Position numbers and translations under genes: made by a program. The notes under the pieces were generated by a model. The model saw only the letters and a list, made by a program, of their open reading frames with translations. It was not told where the DNA came from and searched no databases. A stretch of DNA of 64,000 bases from NCBI GenBank assembly GCA_025331565.1, contig JAFREQ010000153.1:186001-250000 (forward strand), given 5' to 3'. Of this stretch, positions 11,859 to 22,565 are shown one piece after another (positions within the stretch are counted from its first letter, which is position 1; each line of letters opens with the position of its first letter). The stretch is from Holacanthus passer (lineage: Eukaryota > Chordata > Actinopteri > Pomacanthidae).

Positions 11859-11881
11859 TAAAAAAAAAAAAAAAAAAAAAA
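11859..11881. repeat. Poly(A) run
   Basis: A run of more than 20 A residues. No retroposon body is evident upstream, where the sequence is purine-rich low-complexity DNA. Confidence 0.9.
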
Positions 11882-12009
11882 CATTGTGAAATCCTGTGTG
11901 AGGTTGCATATTTAACAGTATGGGGAAATCAAGAGTTGGAGAAGTTTAATTCGTTCCCTGCATCATTTACATTACAGCTGCACTTTCTGTTTTTCATTTT
12001 AGTGGTCTG

Positions 12010-12011
<2 letters not shown>

Positions 12012-12040
<29 letters not shown>
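12012..12040. repeat. (TG)n microsatellite
   Basis: About 29 bp TG tract, sense orientation in dnajc5 intron 1. Confidence 0.95.
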
Positions 12041-12043
<3 letters not shown>

Positions 12044-13790
12044 CAGACAGCAGCTGGTGGCTGGTGTAGCCTGCAATACTGACTAATGATCCATGTCTTC
12101 CCTACTGGGCAGAAATGAGGGAAACAGAACGGTTTAGAATAACTTGTGAGTCGTGTTTTTTTTAAAGAGGCTGAAAACTGCTGTTTTATTATCTCAGCAG
12201 TCTGAAAGTGCACTGTACACAGGCAACTGAGACCATCTACTTTACCCACGACTACACAAGGAAGCAAAGACAAAAATCATGACCAGGCCTCAAATTTAAT
12301 ATCAACAATTATTCCCATAAATAGAGTCAACAATGCAGTCCTCATCTATGCTGAAAAATCTCAACATGATTTAACCCACGCTCGCTGCTGGGTTCTGTGC
12401 AAAAGTGCAAAATCATGAGAGGCATGTGAGTCCATCAACAGCAAAATACATTAACGACAAGACACAAAACCTTTATCCAGTAAACCAAAGACTGGCTGGT
12501 AGATTCCCAAAATAGTGGCTGCAGATTTAAACCACAGAAGAAGATAAAATTACAGTCCTTTAGAACACGTGCTGACAAAGGTACAGACAGGTTGTGTTGT
12601 ACAGGTGTTTTGTGTCAATGAGTGTATCCGGGTGTTGCTGTGAAAGAGCTCAGTGAACCTTCCCTGGATAAACAGAGGTTTAATACCAAGTTGAAAGTGA
12701 GGACACACACACCTCAGGAATGGGATTTGGCTGGTTTGTTTACCTGAGGTTATGCTGTACACTATAGTGTGAATGATCATTATGTTATTACAGTATTTCA
12801 ATCATGACACAACCAAGATTTGATAAGTGTGGTTATGATTAAATGCTCAATGCTGAATTTTTACAGTATTTATATTTGTCAGCATCACAGCTGCGTAATT
12901 ATCGACAGCTACAGTTACTTTTTGTCAAACACGTCTTGCAAACATCATTATTCATAAAGAAAACAAACACTACAAGTACATAAAGAAATGTATACGTTTC
13001 TGTTGTCCGTGCTTTTGAAATGAGAGTAAAGTAATTTCATATATCCTTGCAGATAATATTAGAGCTATTCTCAGCTAACATGGCTATGGGTAGCATAGCC
13101 AGTCTGACTAATCCGTAACAGAAATTTTGAGCCAACTAACCAAATAATACTTGTATTCTTTTTGGCGTGTTTAATTTATTAGTAGACCGTGATCACAGAT
13201 TACATATATATCATATAAAACCATATAAAACTCCACAGTGCGGTCCAGGTTGATTATATTAGACCAGTTGCACAAAAGCGACCACGTAAAACTTTAACTC
13301 TCTCAAAAAAAAGGTCACAGTCTGAAGCCCTGCGAACTGAAAATGATCAAATCAACTAATACATCTGTGTCACACATGGAGCTCACAACAATCATCTGAT
13401 TTGATGTTTGCTTTCTCACGTGAAAACACCACAGATACATGTGACATCTTTCAACCTCCCGACTTCTCATCCTTCTGAGATGTGATCATTTTAACAAGTC
13501 ACTGTCATGTCACAATTATCTGTAAATTTTGAGATGGTGACACTTTCTTGTCCACAGGAAGTGACTTATCTGAATTTTAAGGACAGCAAACTGCCACATA
13601 AACCGCAATGAGGAAGCATTTTCTTCAGATATAATAGAACCGTCACCAACAAAAGATCTTTTGCTTTTCTCGTCTTTTTTGTATAAAATATAGGCTGCAG
13701 TTTGTCACCTCGCTGTTGACGTCTGAGTGGAGTGGCAGCTTTTTTGATGCAAGCTGACAACAAGAACTGGCCTATTTTTCCTCAATCTCC

Positions 13791-13820
13791 CTCACACACA
13801 CACACACACACACACACACC
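13791..13820. repeat. (CA)n microsatellite
   Basis: About 30 bp CA tract; one of only two CA-oriented tracts noted in dnajc5 intron 1. Confidence 0.95.
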
Positions 13821-14062
13821 AGAAGAGTAAAAGATGAAAAACAGCTTTAAATATTTTGTGACTCAAGCTTCACACACACTGTAATACAACTGCCATATTC
13901 TCTAACCATTTGGCTGGTGAACTGCACTTATGACAGGAGAACTGCTGATTTGAATCTCACTAAAGAGAAGTGAATCAGTTACACATCAATCTTCTTCTGT
14001 AATCTCACTTATGTCTTAAGCAAGGCCCAAAACTCCCAACTTCTATGCAATAAGGTTGCTTT

Positions 14063-14070
14063 GTGTCTAA
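14063..14070. repeat. Left copy of 8 bp target-site duplication
   Basis: gtgtctaa directly before the transposon end; identical to 14967-14974. Confidence 0.85.
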
Positions 14071-14966
14071 TAGGGGTGGTGAAAAAAAAATCGATTATCA
14101 ATTAATCACGATTATGTTATGGACGAGTATGACTCGATTATTAAATTTTCAAAAATCGATTATTTTTGACATTATTTTATTTTGTACAAATGATATCCCG
14201 CCGTCAACGGAAGTTGAACGTCACGCGCACGCGTTCAGTTCCTCAAGTACGTGCAGCGGCCGGAGCCTGGTTAATGAAACATGCTCACCGAGCGAGCCGG
14301 CTAACCCGGTGGTACCGGCCGGCTTCGGCACCAGTTACGGTACTTTAACAAGCCGGTGTAATGTTATATATGTCAACATCTCAGCCTCCAGCCCATCACA
14401 ATCAGTCAGTTTCTGGAGTATAATAAACTTAAAATTTCTATTTTAGCAATACTATAAATATAAATAATTACATTTGAGTTCGTGGATTGTCAAATTTTAT
14501 GTTACTGTTTAGCTTCAATAACCAACTCCAGCTTAACCAATAACAACATCTGGGTTAACGTTATTTCCAGAAACATTCAAAAATGAGCTGTTAATATTTT
14601 GAAGTTACAAAAACTTTATTGCATTTACACACAGTTCAGTTTAAGATTACATAACATTAGTTAACAAACGTGGAGGGTTTTTATTTTCCAACATCAATAG
14701 ACGCCTTTTATTCTAAAGTATTCACACAAATTATATCACTTGTTATTAAGTTTTGACTTCAGCAGCTTTAATAACTGAAGCTACCAGACGCTCTTGTGTG
14801 CCGCGGCACAGTGGTTGAAAAACATTGTACCAGTAAACCAAAAACAAAAATCAATAAATCGGTAATCGAGAATCGTTAATAATCGAAAATCGGTTGGTAA
14901 TCGAATCGGGACCTCAATAATCGTAATCGAATCGAATCGGGAAATCGGACAGATTAACCACCCCTA
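14071..14966. mobile_element. Non-autonomous hAT-type DNA transposon, complete, with 8 bp target duplication
   Basis: The element starts TAGGGGTGGT and ends CCACCCCTA, giving terminal inverted repeats of about 9 bp. Outside them the same 8 bases, gtgtctaa, occur at 14063-14070 and 14967-14974. Eight-base duplications and TAGGGGTG-type ends are hallmarks of hAT elements. The subterminal regions are packed with short ATCGATT/AATCGAAT repeats on both sides. The core at about 14200-14360 is CpG-rich. A 127-residue frame covers part of it but has no transposase or BED-finger features, so the element is judged non-autonomous. Confidence 0.85.
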
Positions 14967-14974
14967 GTGTCTAA
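14967..14974. repeat. Right copy of 8 bp target-site duplication
   Basis: gtgtctaa directly after the transposon end; identical to 14063-14070. Confidence 0.85.
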
Positions 14975-16784
14975 GTTAAATTGTTGGTTAGACTGTAGGT
15001 GGTTGTGGATGATGATATTGTCGCTCTTTTAAGTTTGGTTTATTTACACTTCATGTCTCTTTATGGGGCCCAAAATGTGTCATCACCTAAAAATCTTTAT
15101 AGATCACTACAACCTGACAGACAGAGTTGTTTAAGGGGTATTGCAGAATTTTAGAAAAGAACAGATATACAGGTTTGCAGAAAGCAGCAGATCCGCTGAT
15201 ATTTAAAACCTGTCAGAGTTGAGTTAGTCCAAACGAGGGCAGAGGTTTCAGTTTAATTAATATCACGTGCATCTATATTAGCTGTTGTTTCCTGACACCT
15301 CTACCTGCTCCTGATGATGATCAAAGCTTGCAATAATGCTTCTGTCCTTTTTTTGTAGTGACAGCGCTCTTAGATATTTGCAGATTTGTAATAATTACAG
15401 AACTACGTAACATAAAAAACACAAGTATCCCTTGAATTTCACAGTTGAAACTTGACAGTGCTCTCTGGTGGACATAATGGAGTCACTGTTTCTAAATGAC
15501 CTCGAACATATCTGTACTGCAGTTTGTTGTTACTTATCAGCCAACATAAACGCTGATAACAGGTTATCTGCAATGAGTCAATATTAGTTGATATATCAGG
15601 ACAGTTGGTTTAATAGTTTTGTCTGTTATGTGCTACGTGAACTCCTTGAGTTTATTTGAACAATGCAGTTTAAACCACAGAAGCATGTGTTGCACCGGTC
15701 TGTTCAGATTCATTGGCAGAGCTTCTGAAATCCTCAAACAGCAATGCTCTGCAGCCTGTGGTTGCTCAATAGCACATGATTTGTTGCATCATGTTGTACT
15801 AGTGCTTTTCGCCACGTTATGTTCTTTCCTCTGTTTTTGTGTTCCCGATGTCGTGAAAGGATTTCTGTACACACACTGCAAGGCCAGGAGTTCTAAACAT
15901 ACCGTCTCATATGTTATTGTGTTGAGTGAGCAGCAGTAGTGAGTGTTGAGCGAGGATCACGGCGAGGAGACAGACAGCACGGTCTTCGACAGGATGTTTT
16001 GTTTGTTATCATCTGGCAGAACCCAGTTATGTACTGCTGCTTCTTTCTTTGTTCTGAACACATGCGGTGAAGCTTGTTATTCTGAGCCGAACTTCAATGG
16101 AAGCTGTTTCTTAAGATGCTGAAGTGTCAACAGTACATTGAGTTATGTTTTTTCTTTCATGGGGTTTTATGTGACAGTCCACTATGTCAGTGTTGAGTGT
16201 TGTTACTAGCTGTTCGTTTCTCTTGAATGTTGCATAGGAGGAATCTGAGTGTTGCTGGACAGTTGAGGAACTTCGGTTAGAATGGAGGTTTTGGTTATTT
16301 ATGTGTGGGTGTTTTTTTAAATTTGTGTCATTAGACATGTGAAGGATGAGGTGTGATCTATTGACAAAAAAGCTTTATTAACATAGATGCAGCAAATTAA
16401 AAGTACTTCACCACAAGTGTGAGAGAAAAATATTATATTACAAATCAATAAGCAGGACTGTTGTACGTAATAGTGAAAGAATTTCTATAACATTTTGATG
16501 TCGATGTGTTAAATTGCCTTGATTTGATTTGCATCATTCCCATCAGGATATTTTACAGATTAACATATTTTAATAGATTTTCTAGAAAATGCACTGTGTT
16601 ATGAAAATGTCCTGATGTCATAATATAAAGTTTTTATATTGTGATAGAAGATTTTATCGATATCTCTTACTGCTGCTCGTCAGTTGGACAATTTGACTGA
16701 GGTTTGACAGTTTACATAACACAAATAGTTCTAAGTCAATTTTTCCACTTTATTTCTGAACAAAGAAAAACAACTGTGGCTATA

Positions 16785-16960
16785 AAGATAAAATAATCCT
16801 TTATTTGTTCTCCAGAGTAGAAATTTGGATTTTACAGTAGCACTGTGACAGTGAATAAATAAATGAGTATGTAAAATAAAAACAATAATAGAATTAAATA
16901 GAAACTACACAATCAGTTTAACTCAAATTACAGGCAATAGCACTACATATACAGTACCAA
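16785..16960 (-). repeat. LINE/SINE-like fragment, inverted
   Basis: 'ataatcctttatttg' followed by a long A-rich AATAAA/AATAG stretch resembles the inverted 3' region of a common fish retroposon whose plus-orientation tail is seen near 2069-2112. It is strongly diverged. Confidence 0.35.
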
Positions 16961-17483
16961 CAAATAGTGTTGTACTTATCGTGCTGTAGTGTCTCAAGCA
17001 AAGTGACATAGTGGGAGCTTAGTAGTAAGTCAGGAAAGTATAGTTTATGTAAGAGTAATATGATATTATCAGATATAACACCAGAATATTATATAGTATG
17101 GTGTTGTAATTATTTTCAGAGTTGTCTGTGTTAATATGAAACTGTGACGTGATCAGGTGAATAAGAAGCTGAGCGAGGCTGAACTTGCTGCTTTACGTGT
17201 TCGCTGAAAATCCTTCAGTGGAAAAAATTCAGTGAGAAACAAGTGAGGCTCAGGTGTGGAGGCACATACACATTTTCTGCCTCACATGCAGTCGCACTGT
17301 AAGACACAGACCATATGTTGTCACCCTCATTACACCGAGTGTTAATTCTTTCCAGCCTGTTTCTTCCTGGGAATGGCCACTTTGATTTACGGCTCGTTCA
17401 ACAAGACAGAATCTCATTGGCTGCTGGCTCAGGTGGGCAGAGTCTTTGGTTCGGGTTATTATTCACTGCGCACACATTCTCTA

Positions 17484-17512
17484 CACACACACACACACAC
17501 ACTCACACACTC
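17484..17512. repeat. (CA)n microsatellite, interrupted
   Basis: Short CA tract with a single T interruption in dnajc5 intron 1. Confidence 0.9.
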
Positions 17513-20340
17513 AGTCTCTCAGTATGTTGCTAATCCCTGGGGTACAGATGAATCAGCCTCATTGGTTAATCCCAGTCAGGTGGGCGGTTAAACTGTGTTG
17601 TGACTGGTTAATCCAAGGCACAGTTGTGGGCGGGAATTAGGGAGGTGTTAAATCGATGTTTTGTCATTGTAGAGGCATTGTATGGTTGACAGGAGCGGCC
17701 ATCTGGTGCCATATAGAGCTTTAGACTCACACAAATACGGACTTGAACAATGCAAATATTTTTATGATTGACAGTCTAATGTCTTTTTTTTATTTCAGTT
17801 TGGATATTTATATTCCACTGAATGGGACACATCGACCTGTAGCTCTGTGTGTGCAGTGTGTTTGTTTATGCCATGTGTTTCTTTTTCCCATCCTGTGTGT
17901 GTTAAAGATTATCCCTGTATGTTCAGGTAACTGGCCAGTGACGGTCTGTCAACCTCCTCCCACTCGCTGTCCCAGTTCAACACACACACACACTTTGAAA
18001 AGCATCTTTGCTTATAGTGTGAGTGAGTCCATCCGGTACATCTGTGTAGCTGATATTATTGGCTGATATTACTTTGCTAATCAGAGAGCACTGACTAAAC
18101 TGTCATGTCAAGTGTATCAGCCTCAAAGTTCCAGCCAATATCAGGCTCCAGTCTGTGATGTCAGGGGCCACCAGGGGCCCTCTGAAGCCTGGAATTAATT
18201 ATCACTTGACACCTTTTAAGTAAACTAAACTCAAAATAATGAAATTTGGACAACGGGTGGATCCTAGGTGTAATTCAAGTTGGGTCACACAACCATTGAG
18301 ATTGATTGTAATTGGCTGAGGGATCAGTCAAGACACAGCCCAAAACTTACAGTACTTAACTTTCAATGATCATAACAGTGTGTTTAAACCCATTTACTAA
18401 ATATCATATACTTAATCATCTATTTTTATCATAAAATTACTGCTGGAAATCATATTAAAGTAGATTTATGCTTATTATGGTTTTGAGAAAAATTATGGTC
18501 AAAACTTTGGACAGATTTCTCAATTGAAATTTGAGACATCATTAAGTCTTTTCCAGCAGGAAAATATGAGTAAACACATTTCCAATAACACATGAATCAT
18601 CAGAAAGGTGCAGGTGTAGTGTGAAGACAGCGTGAAGCGTCTTTTCCTGCTGTTAGTTTAAGTCTAGCAGTCTGCTCCGCTCTGTCTGTGTGGCTGAATT
18701 GGCTTACTGTGGTCTCTAAGCCTGCTAACCCCCAAACACCGGCTGTCTGGTCATATCAGCCGGAGGGCGAGGGCTCTGTTACCGCTCAGGGTCAGGGGTC
18801 AGGAAGTGGATTTTCTTCAGGACTTTAAAATCTGTCATCTTCACACTTTTTGTACATAAATAACAAATTCACATATAAATCATCCGTATCGAAGGTGAAC
18901 ATTCTTTCCATCCTTTTCTGTCTCTGTCTCTTCCTGCTTGAAGCTGGTTTATTGTGACCTGTTTTTATTGTTGTCGATGGGTGTGTTGTGTTTGTTAGTG
19001 CACTGTGGTCTGCTTGAATTAGTTTATCATGATGCCTTCTGTACACACTGAAAGCCCTGTAGCCCCACAGTGGATGGATTGGACTGACCTGTAGTTCTGA
19101 GAGACAGTAATGACAGTAATAGCTGACTACAGCTGAGATAATAAGTTACTGATTGGGCTGAACTTTAAACAACAACTTGAATCAAAGGAACAGAAGGAAG
19201 AAAGCTTTTTCTCCACCACTTGTTAACAGATTTTGGTTAGCTGACATCCTCTCTCGTCGTGCTGCCTACTAACCCACGTAGCAAGTAATTTCACAACGAG
19301 GTATGTTTTTGTTCCATTCAGCCATTGAACAGTTAAAAATAACATTGTTTGCTCTGGCTGTTGTTGTCTCTTAGCTTAAAATAGCATTTTTGACTAAAGG
19401 TGACGCCCAGAAACATCCCAAACAGCAAAATAAGAAAATACAGTGTCTCTGCAGATACAGACACCTCCTATCATGAGTCTATGCATTTTTTTTTTTTTTA
19501 GGAAAATCCTAGTCTGCCTTCAACGTACCTTGAACTTCTCTCACCTTCTTCCTGCTTCTTCTACAGTGTTTCTATTCATTACTTCTTGCACTCATAGTTC
19601 TGGTTGGCATCTTGTTAAGTCCAGCTCTTGCAGAGATGAGGTTCACAGAGTACATAAATCTCTCTGTGTCACTGTATGACATGAACTTCAGCTACCCTGG
19701 TGAAACTCTTTTATTCCTTTCCCTTCCTCTACACATCACACCCTTAAAATCCACACCACCATATTAACAAAGAAATCAGTCACCATCTGGCCACGAAACA
19801 TGCAGCTTTAAATTTGGTATAAAAGGTGGAATGAGTGTTATGTTTAGTGTTGATCATTTTTTTTTCTAATATCAAAGCCCAATTTCTACATTCACACAAG
19901 AGTTACTCTCATGAAATCCTGTGTAAATCCTCCTATCTGAAGCTGATTGTGTTGTCTGAGTCTCCAGCCTCTCAGGTCTCTCAACACTCAGGTCTGCTCT
20001 GGTTACCATCTGAGCCTCAGTAAAAGCCAGGAGAGAGTGTTTAATGTAATTCTATCAGCAGCTGGGAGGTTTAATGGACAATCAGGGCATCCTGCACCTG
20101 AGAGGTGACGGCCCCTATGTTGTCACCTGGCATTTTAGGGGCCAGATCGGAATAGAGATGGATTCTGCCTGTCACACTGCCAAAGCTGAGAATATGAAAG
20201 AATATGTGCAAGGAGTCAAAAGTCCCAATGGACAGACCTGAATTGGAAAATAAGAAGAAAACAACAACAAAGCGACTTGTTTTGATTTGAACCTTTCATC
20301 AGCTTCTTTGTCTTTTCTTGTTTTTCTTCCTACCTGACAG

Positions 20341-20373
20341 GTGAGAGGCTGAGTAGGCGAGGGAGAGAGGGAA

Positions 20374-20416
<43 letters not shown>

Positions 20417-20525
20417 CCATGGAGCAGCAGAGACAGAGAGCTCTCTCCACATCTGGAGAATCGCTGTACATCGTGCTGGGAGTCGACAAGAACGCCACGA
20501 CAGAGGACATCAAGAAATGTTACAG
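20341..20525 (+). CDS. dnajc5: dnajc5 exon 2: 78 nt of 5' UTR plus codons 1-35 (coding from 20419)
   Basis: The acceptor 'cctacctgacag' ends at 20340. The ATG at 20419 is the first that opens the CSP frame. The exon ends at TAC AG|GTATAT in phase 2, so Arg36 is split across the junction. It encodes the phosphorylation site and the first J-domain helix. Confidence 0.93.
20379..20415 (+). repeat. (GA)n tract in the dnajc5 5' UTR
   Basis: An almost uninterrupted GA repeat of about 37 bp that ends four bases before the dnajc5 start codon. It lies inside the exon that begins at 20341, so it should be in the mature mRNA. Confidence 0.9.
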
Positions 20526-22347
20526 GTATATGTTAATACACCCACTCAGACACGCACAAGATTAGACATTTACTCAATATTCATCACATTTTAATGCTTA
20601 TACAAAAACAAACCTCTTGAAGCTCCACACTTTCATTTTTAGTTTATCCATTTTTAACTATTAGTATTTTTATTTTTATCTATTTGTAGATTCATTTTCT
20701 TTTTTATTGTTAGATTATTGTTAGGCACTCCACCTGTAATGCTGGTGTCTTATGTTGCACCACTAGAGGGAGCCAGAGGCCTGTGATGAACTCTGTTAAT
20801 GTACCAAATTAAAGGGAATAAATGGAAGTTAAGACAGCTGCATTTGGTCCATCTAAACCTTCTGGTTACTGATGATTGATGTTGACTGATGTCTTAACTG
20901 AATTAGAGACATTTCTCTCACTCTCTTACTGCTTGGTTAAGCCCAATCTATGTTTTGATCTGAATGAACCTTTTTCATATACCTGACAGAAATATGTCAT
21001 AGTAGGAAAAGTACAGGTGTAAATAATAAAATGAATGACAGCTGATTTTCATTGAGCTGCTCCAGTTTGAGGGACCAGGTATTTTGCATGCTGTGTGAGA
21101 AAAGATGAGCAATTATTATTATTTCAGTGCCATTTTTAAACGTCCTCCATTCTCGCTCTCTCCGCCTTTTTACAGGAAACTGGCATTGAAGTTTCACCCA
21201 GACAAGAATCCAGACAACCCGGATGCGGCTGAAAAGTTTAAGGAAATCAATAACGCCCACTCCATCCTGAGCGACGCCACCAAGAAGAACATCTACGACA
21301 AATACGGCTCGCTGGGGCTTTACGTTGCAGAGCAGTTTGGAGAGGAGAACGTCAACACCTACTTTGTTCTGTCCAGCTGGTGGGCGAAGGTAGGAAGGAC
21401 AGATGGGGATGGGTTGTGATGTCAACACCTGCACTCGTTCTTTATCAATGAACCTTTAAGTTTACTCAGAGGGATGCTCTGTTTACCTTCATCCACTGGT
21501 CGGTTGTTTAATATTTAATATCTGTCTCTCTCTCCGCTCTTCATCCCACAGGCCTTGTTCGTCTTCTGCTGCCTGTCTACAGGATGTTATTTCTGCTGTT
21601 GCCTGTGTTGCTGCTGTAACTGCTGCTGCGGTAAATGTAAACCTCGGCCGCCCATGGACCAGGAGCCCGAGTTCTACGTCTCCCCCGAGGACCTGGAGGC
21701 CCAGATGACCGCTGACGAGAGAGGTGAGGATGTTTACCATGATGGCATGATGCAGCTTTTAACCTTTTTAAATAATGTCCTTTGCAATCCCACACACACA
21801 ATTATTGCTCTTTAATGATGTGTAAATCTGTGCAGTCTTATAAACATGATATTTAGACAATGAAATATGCAATACTCCATTATAATCAATAATATAATGA
21901 TGTCCAACTATGTATGACCCAAACACAGTAAACATCAAAATGTCTTGTCACACTTGAGCATGTTAACTCTGGGCTAGATTTTATAACATCACTTCACTGT
22001 AAGTTTTCTTCTGTTTAACACTGTTAATTTTAAAGCTAATGCAGCTGTTAGGGTATCAATCATTCAATATCACATTATAGTGAAAAATCATAATCATTTT
22101 TGCTTCCAACGGTCCAAAGATACAAAAAGTTTACAAAAATATAAAACAGACAAAATCAGCCTCCCCTCACATTTGAGGAGCTTCTGTAGAACCAGAGAAT
22201 GTTTGGTATTTATCCTGGACAAAATTACTTAGAATTATTAAATTAAGTCATAAATTGTTGTTGCTAATGTAATGCATGTGTTTATTTAATGTGGAGATTA
22301 TACCTCATCAAACAGTTATTAGTTGAAATGAAGATGGTTACACTCAA

Positions 22348-22437
<90 letters not shown>

Positions 22438-22565
22438 TCTCCCTCTCCCTCTCCCTCTCCTCCCCAGATGGCGGTGATCCCATCATGATGCAGCCGTCCT
22501 CAGCCACAGAAACCACCCAGCTCACCTCTGATGCCCACCAAAGCTACAGGACCGATGCATACTAG
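20419..22565 (+). CDS. dnajc5: Cysteine-string protein alpha (DnaJ homolog subfamily C member 5)
   Basis: Four exons (20419-20525, 21176-21389, 21552-21723, 22468-22565) join in phase to give 196 residues; human CSP-alpha has 198. CSP-alpha is an Hsc70 co-chaperone anchored by palmitoylation on synaptic and other secretory vesicles, where it supports SNARE folding and exocytosis. The translation has the PKA-type site RQRALS (Ser10), a J domain at about 14-83 with the HPD triad at residues 43-45, the linker GSLGLYVAEQFGEE, a cysteine string at 113-136 with 14 cysteines, and a C-terminal tail with FYVSPEDLEAQ and SATETTQLT. The start MEQQRQRALSTSGES matches human MADQRQRSLSTSGES. An odd feature is C-C-L-S-T-G-C where human has C-G-L-L-T-C-C. 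I cannot tell which teleost dnajc5a duplicate this is. The dnajc5b and dnajc5g paralogs fit less well. Confidence 0.95.
20526..21175 (+). other. dnajc5 intron 2
   Basis: 650 nt, AT-rich, with no exon or repeat that I can name. Confidence 0.85.
21176..21389 (+). CDS. dnajc5: dnajc5 exon 3 (rest of J domain and linker)
   Basis: Acceptor TTTTTACAG, donor AAG|GTAGGA, 214 nt. It encodes KLALKFHPDKNPDNP with the catalytic HPD, then the rest of the J domain and the linker through SSWWAK. Confidence 0.95.
21552..21723 (+). CDS. dnajc5: dnajc5 exon 4 (cysteine string)
   Basis: Acceptor CATCCCACAG, donor G|GTGAGG, 172 nt. It encodes ALFVFCCLSTGCY and the cysteine clusters, then KCKPRPPMDQEPEFYVSPED. 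This is the palmitoylated membrane-binding segment. Confidence 0.95.
22060..22225 (+). mobile_element. hAT-like MITE fragment, copy 5 (dnajc5 intron 4)
   Basis: It contains 'aacggtccaaagatac', 'cctcacatttgaggagctt', 'agaaccagagaatgtttgg' and 'atttatcctggac', which are internal blocks of the same family as the intron 1 copies. The terminal parts are missing. Confidence 0.5.
22351..22466 (+). repeat. Compound (GT)n(CT)n microsatellite at the dnajc5 exon 5 acceptor
   Basis: About 50 bp of GT (22351-22400) runs directly into about 65 bp of CT/CCCT repeats (22401-22466), and the acceptor AG follows at 22466-22467. The CT half is the polypyrimidine tract of this intron. Confidence 0.95.
22468..22565 (+). 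CDS. dnajc5: dnajc5 exon 5 (C-terminus, stop TAG 22563-22565)
   Basis: The acceptor CCTCCCCAG follows directly on a long GT/CT microsatellite. The tail DGGDPIMMQPSSATETTQLT ends YRTDAY. It aligns with the human tail, which ends YHTDGFN. Confidence 0.93.

Larger units (their letters stand above)
4650..20340 (+). other. dnajc5: dnajc5 intron 1 (15.7 kb)
   Basis: A large first intron with no convincing internal exon. It holds several copies of a hAT-like MITE family (6601-6795, 7368-7535, 8772-8960, 10491-10943), a complete non-autonomous hAT-type element (14071-14966), a LINE-like fragment (about 16785-16960) and GT/CA microsatellites. The long purine-rich minus-strand frames at 11398-11793 are low-complexity. 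It ends with a good polypyrimidine tract and acceptor at 20339-20340. Confidence 0.6.
21724..22467 (+). other. dnajc5 intron 4
   Basis: 744 nt containing MITE fragment copy 5 and, at the 3' end, a GT/CT compound microsatellite that forms the polypyrimidine tract. Confidence 0.85.

Noticed and set aside
14063..14446. 127-residue frame inside the hAT-type element as a transposase gene
   Set aside because: No hAT dimerisation or BED zinc-finger features, and it begins in the target duplication. The element is better seen as non-autonomous.
22289..22565. Frames of Cys-Val and Leu-Ser repeats overlapping dnajc5 exon 5
   Set aside because: They translate the GT/CT microsatellite. Only the CSP frame from 22468 is real.
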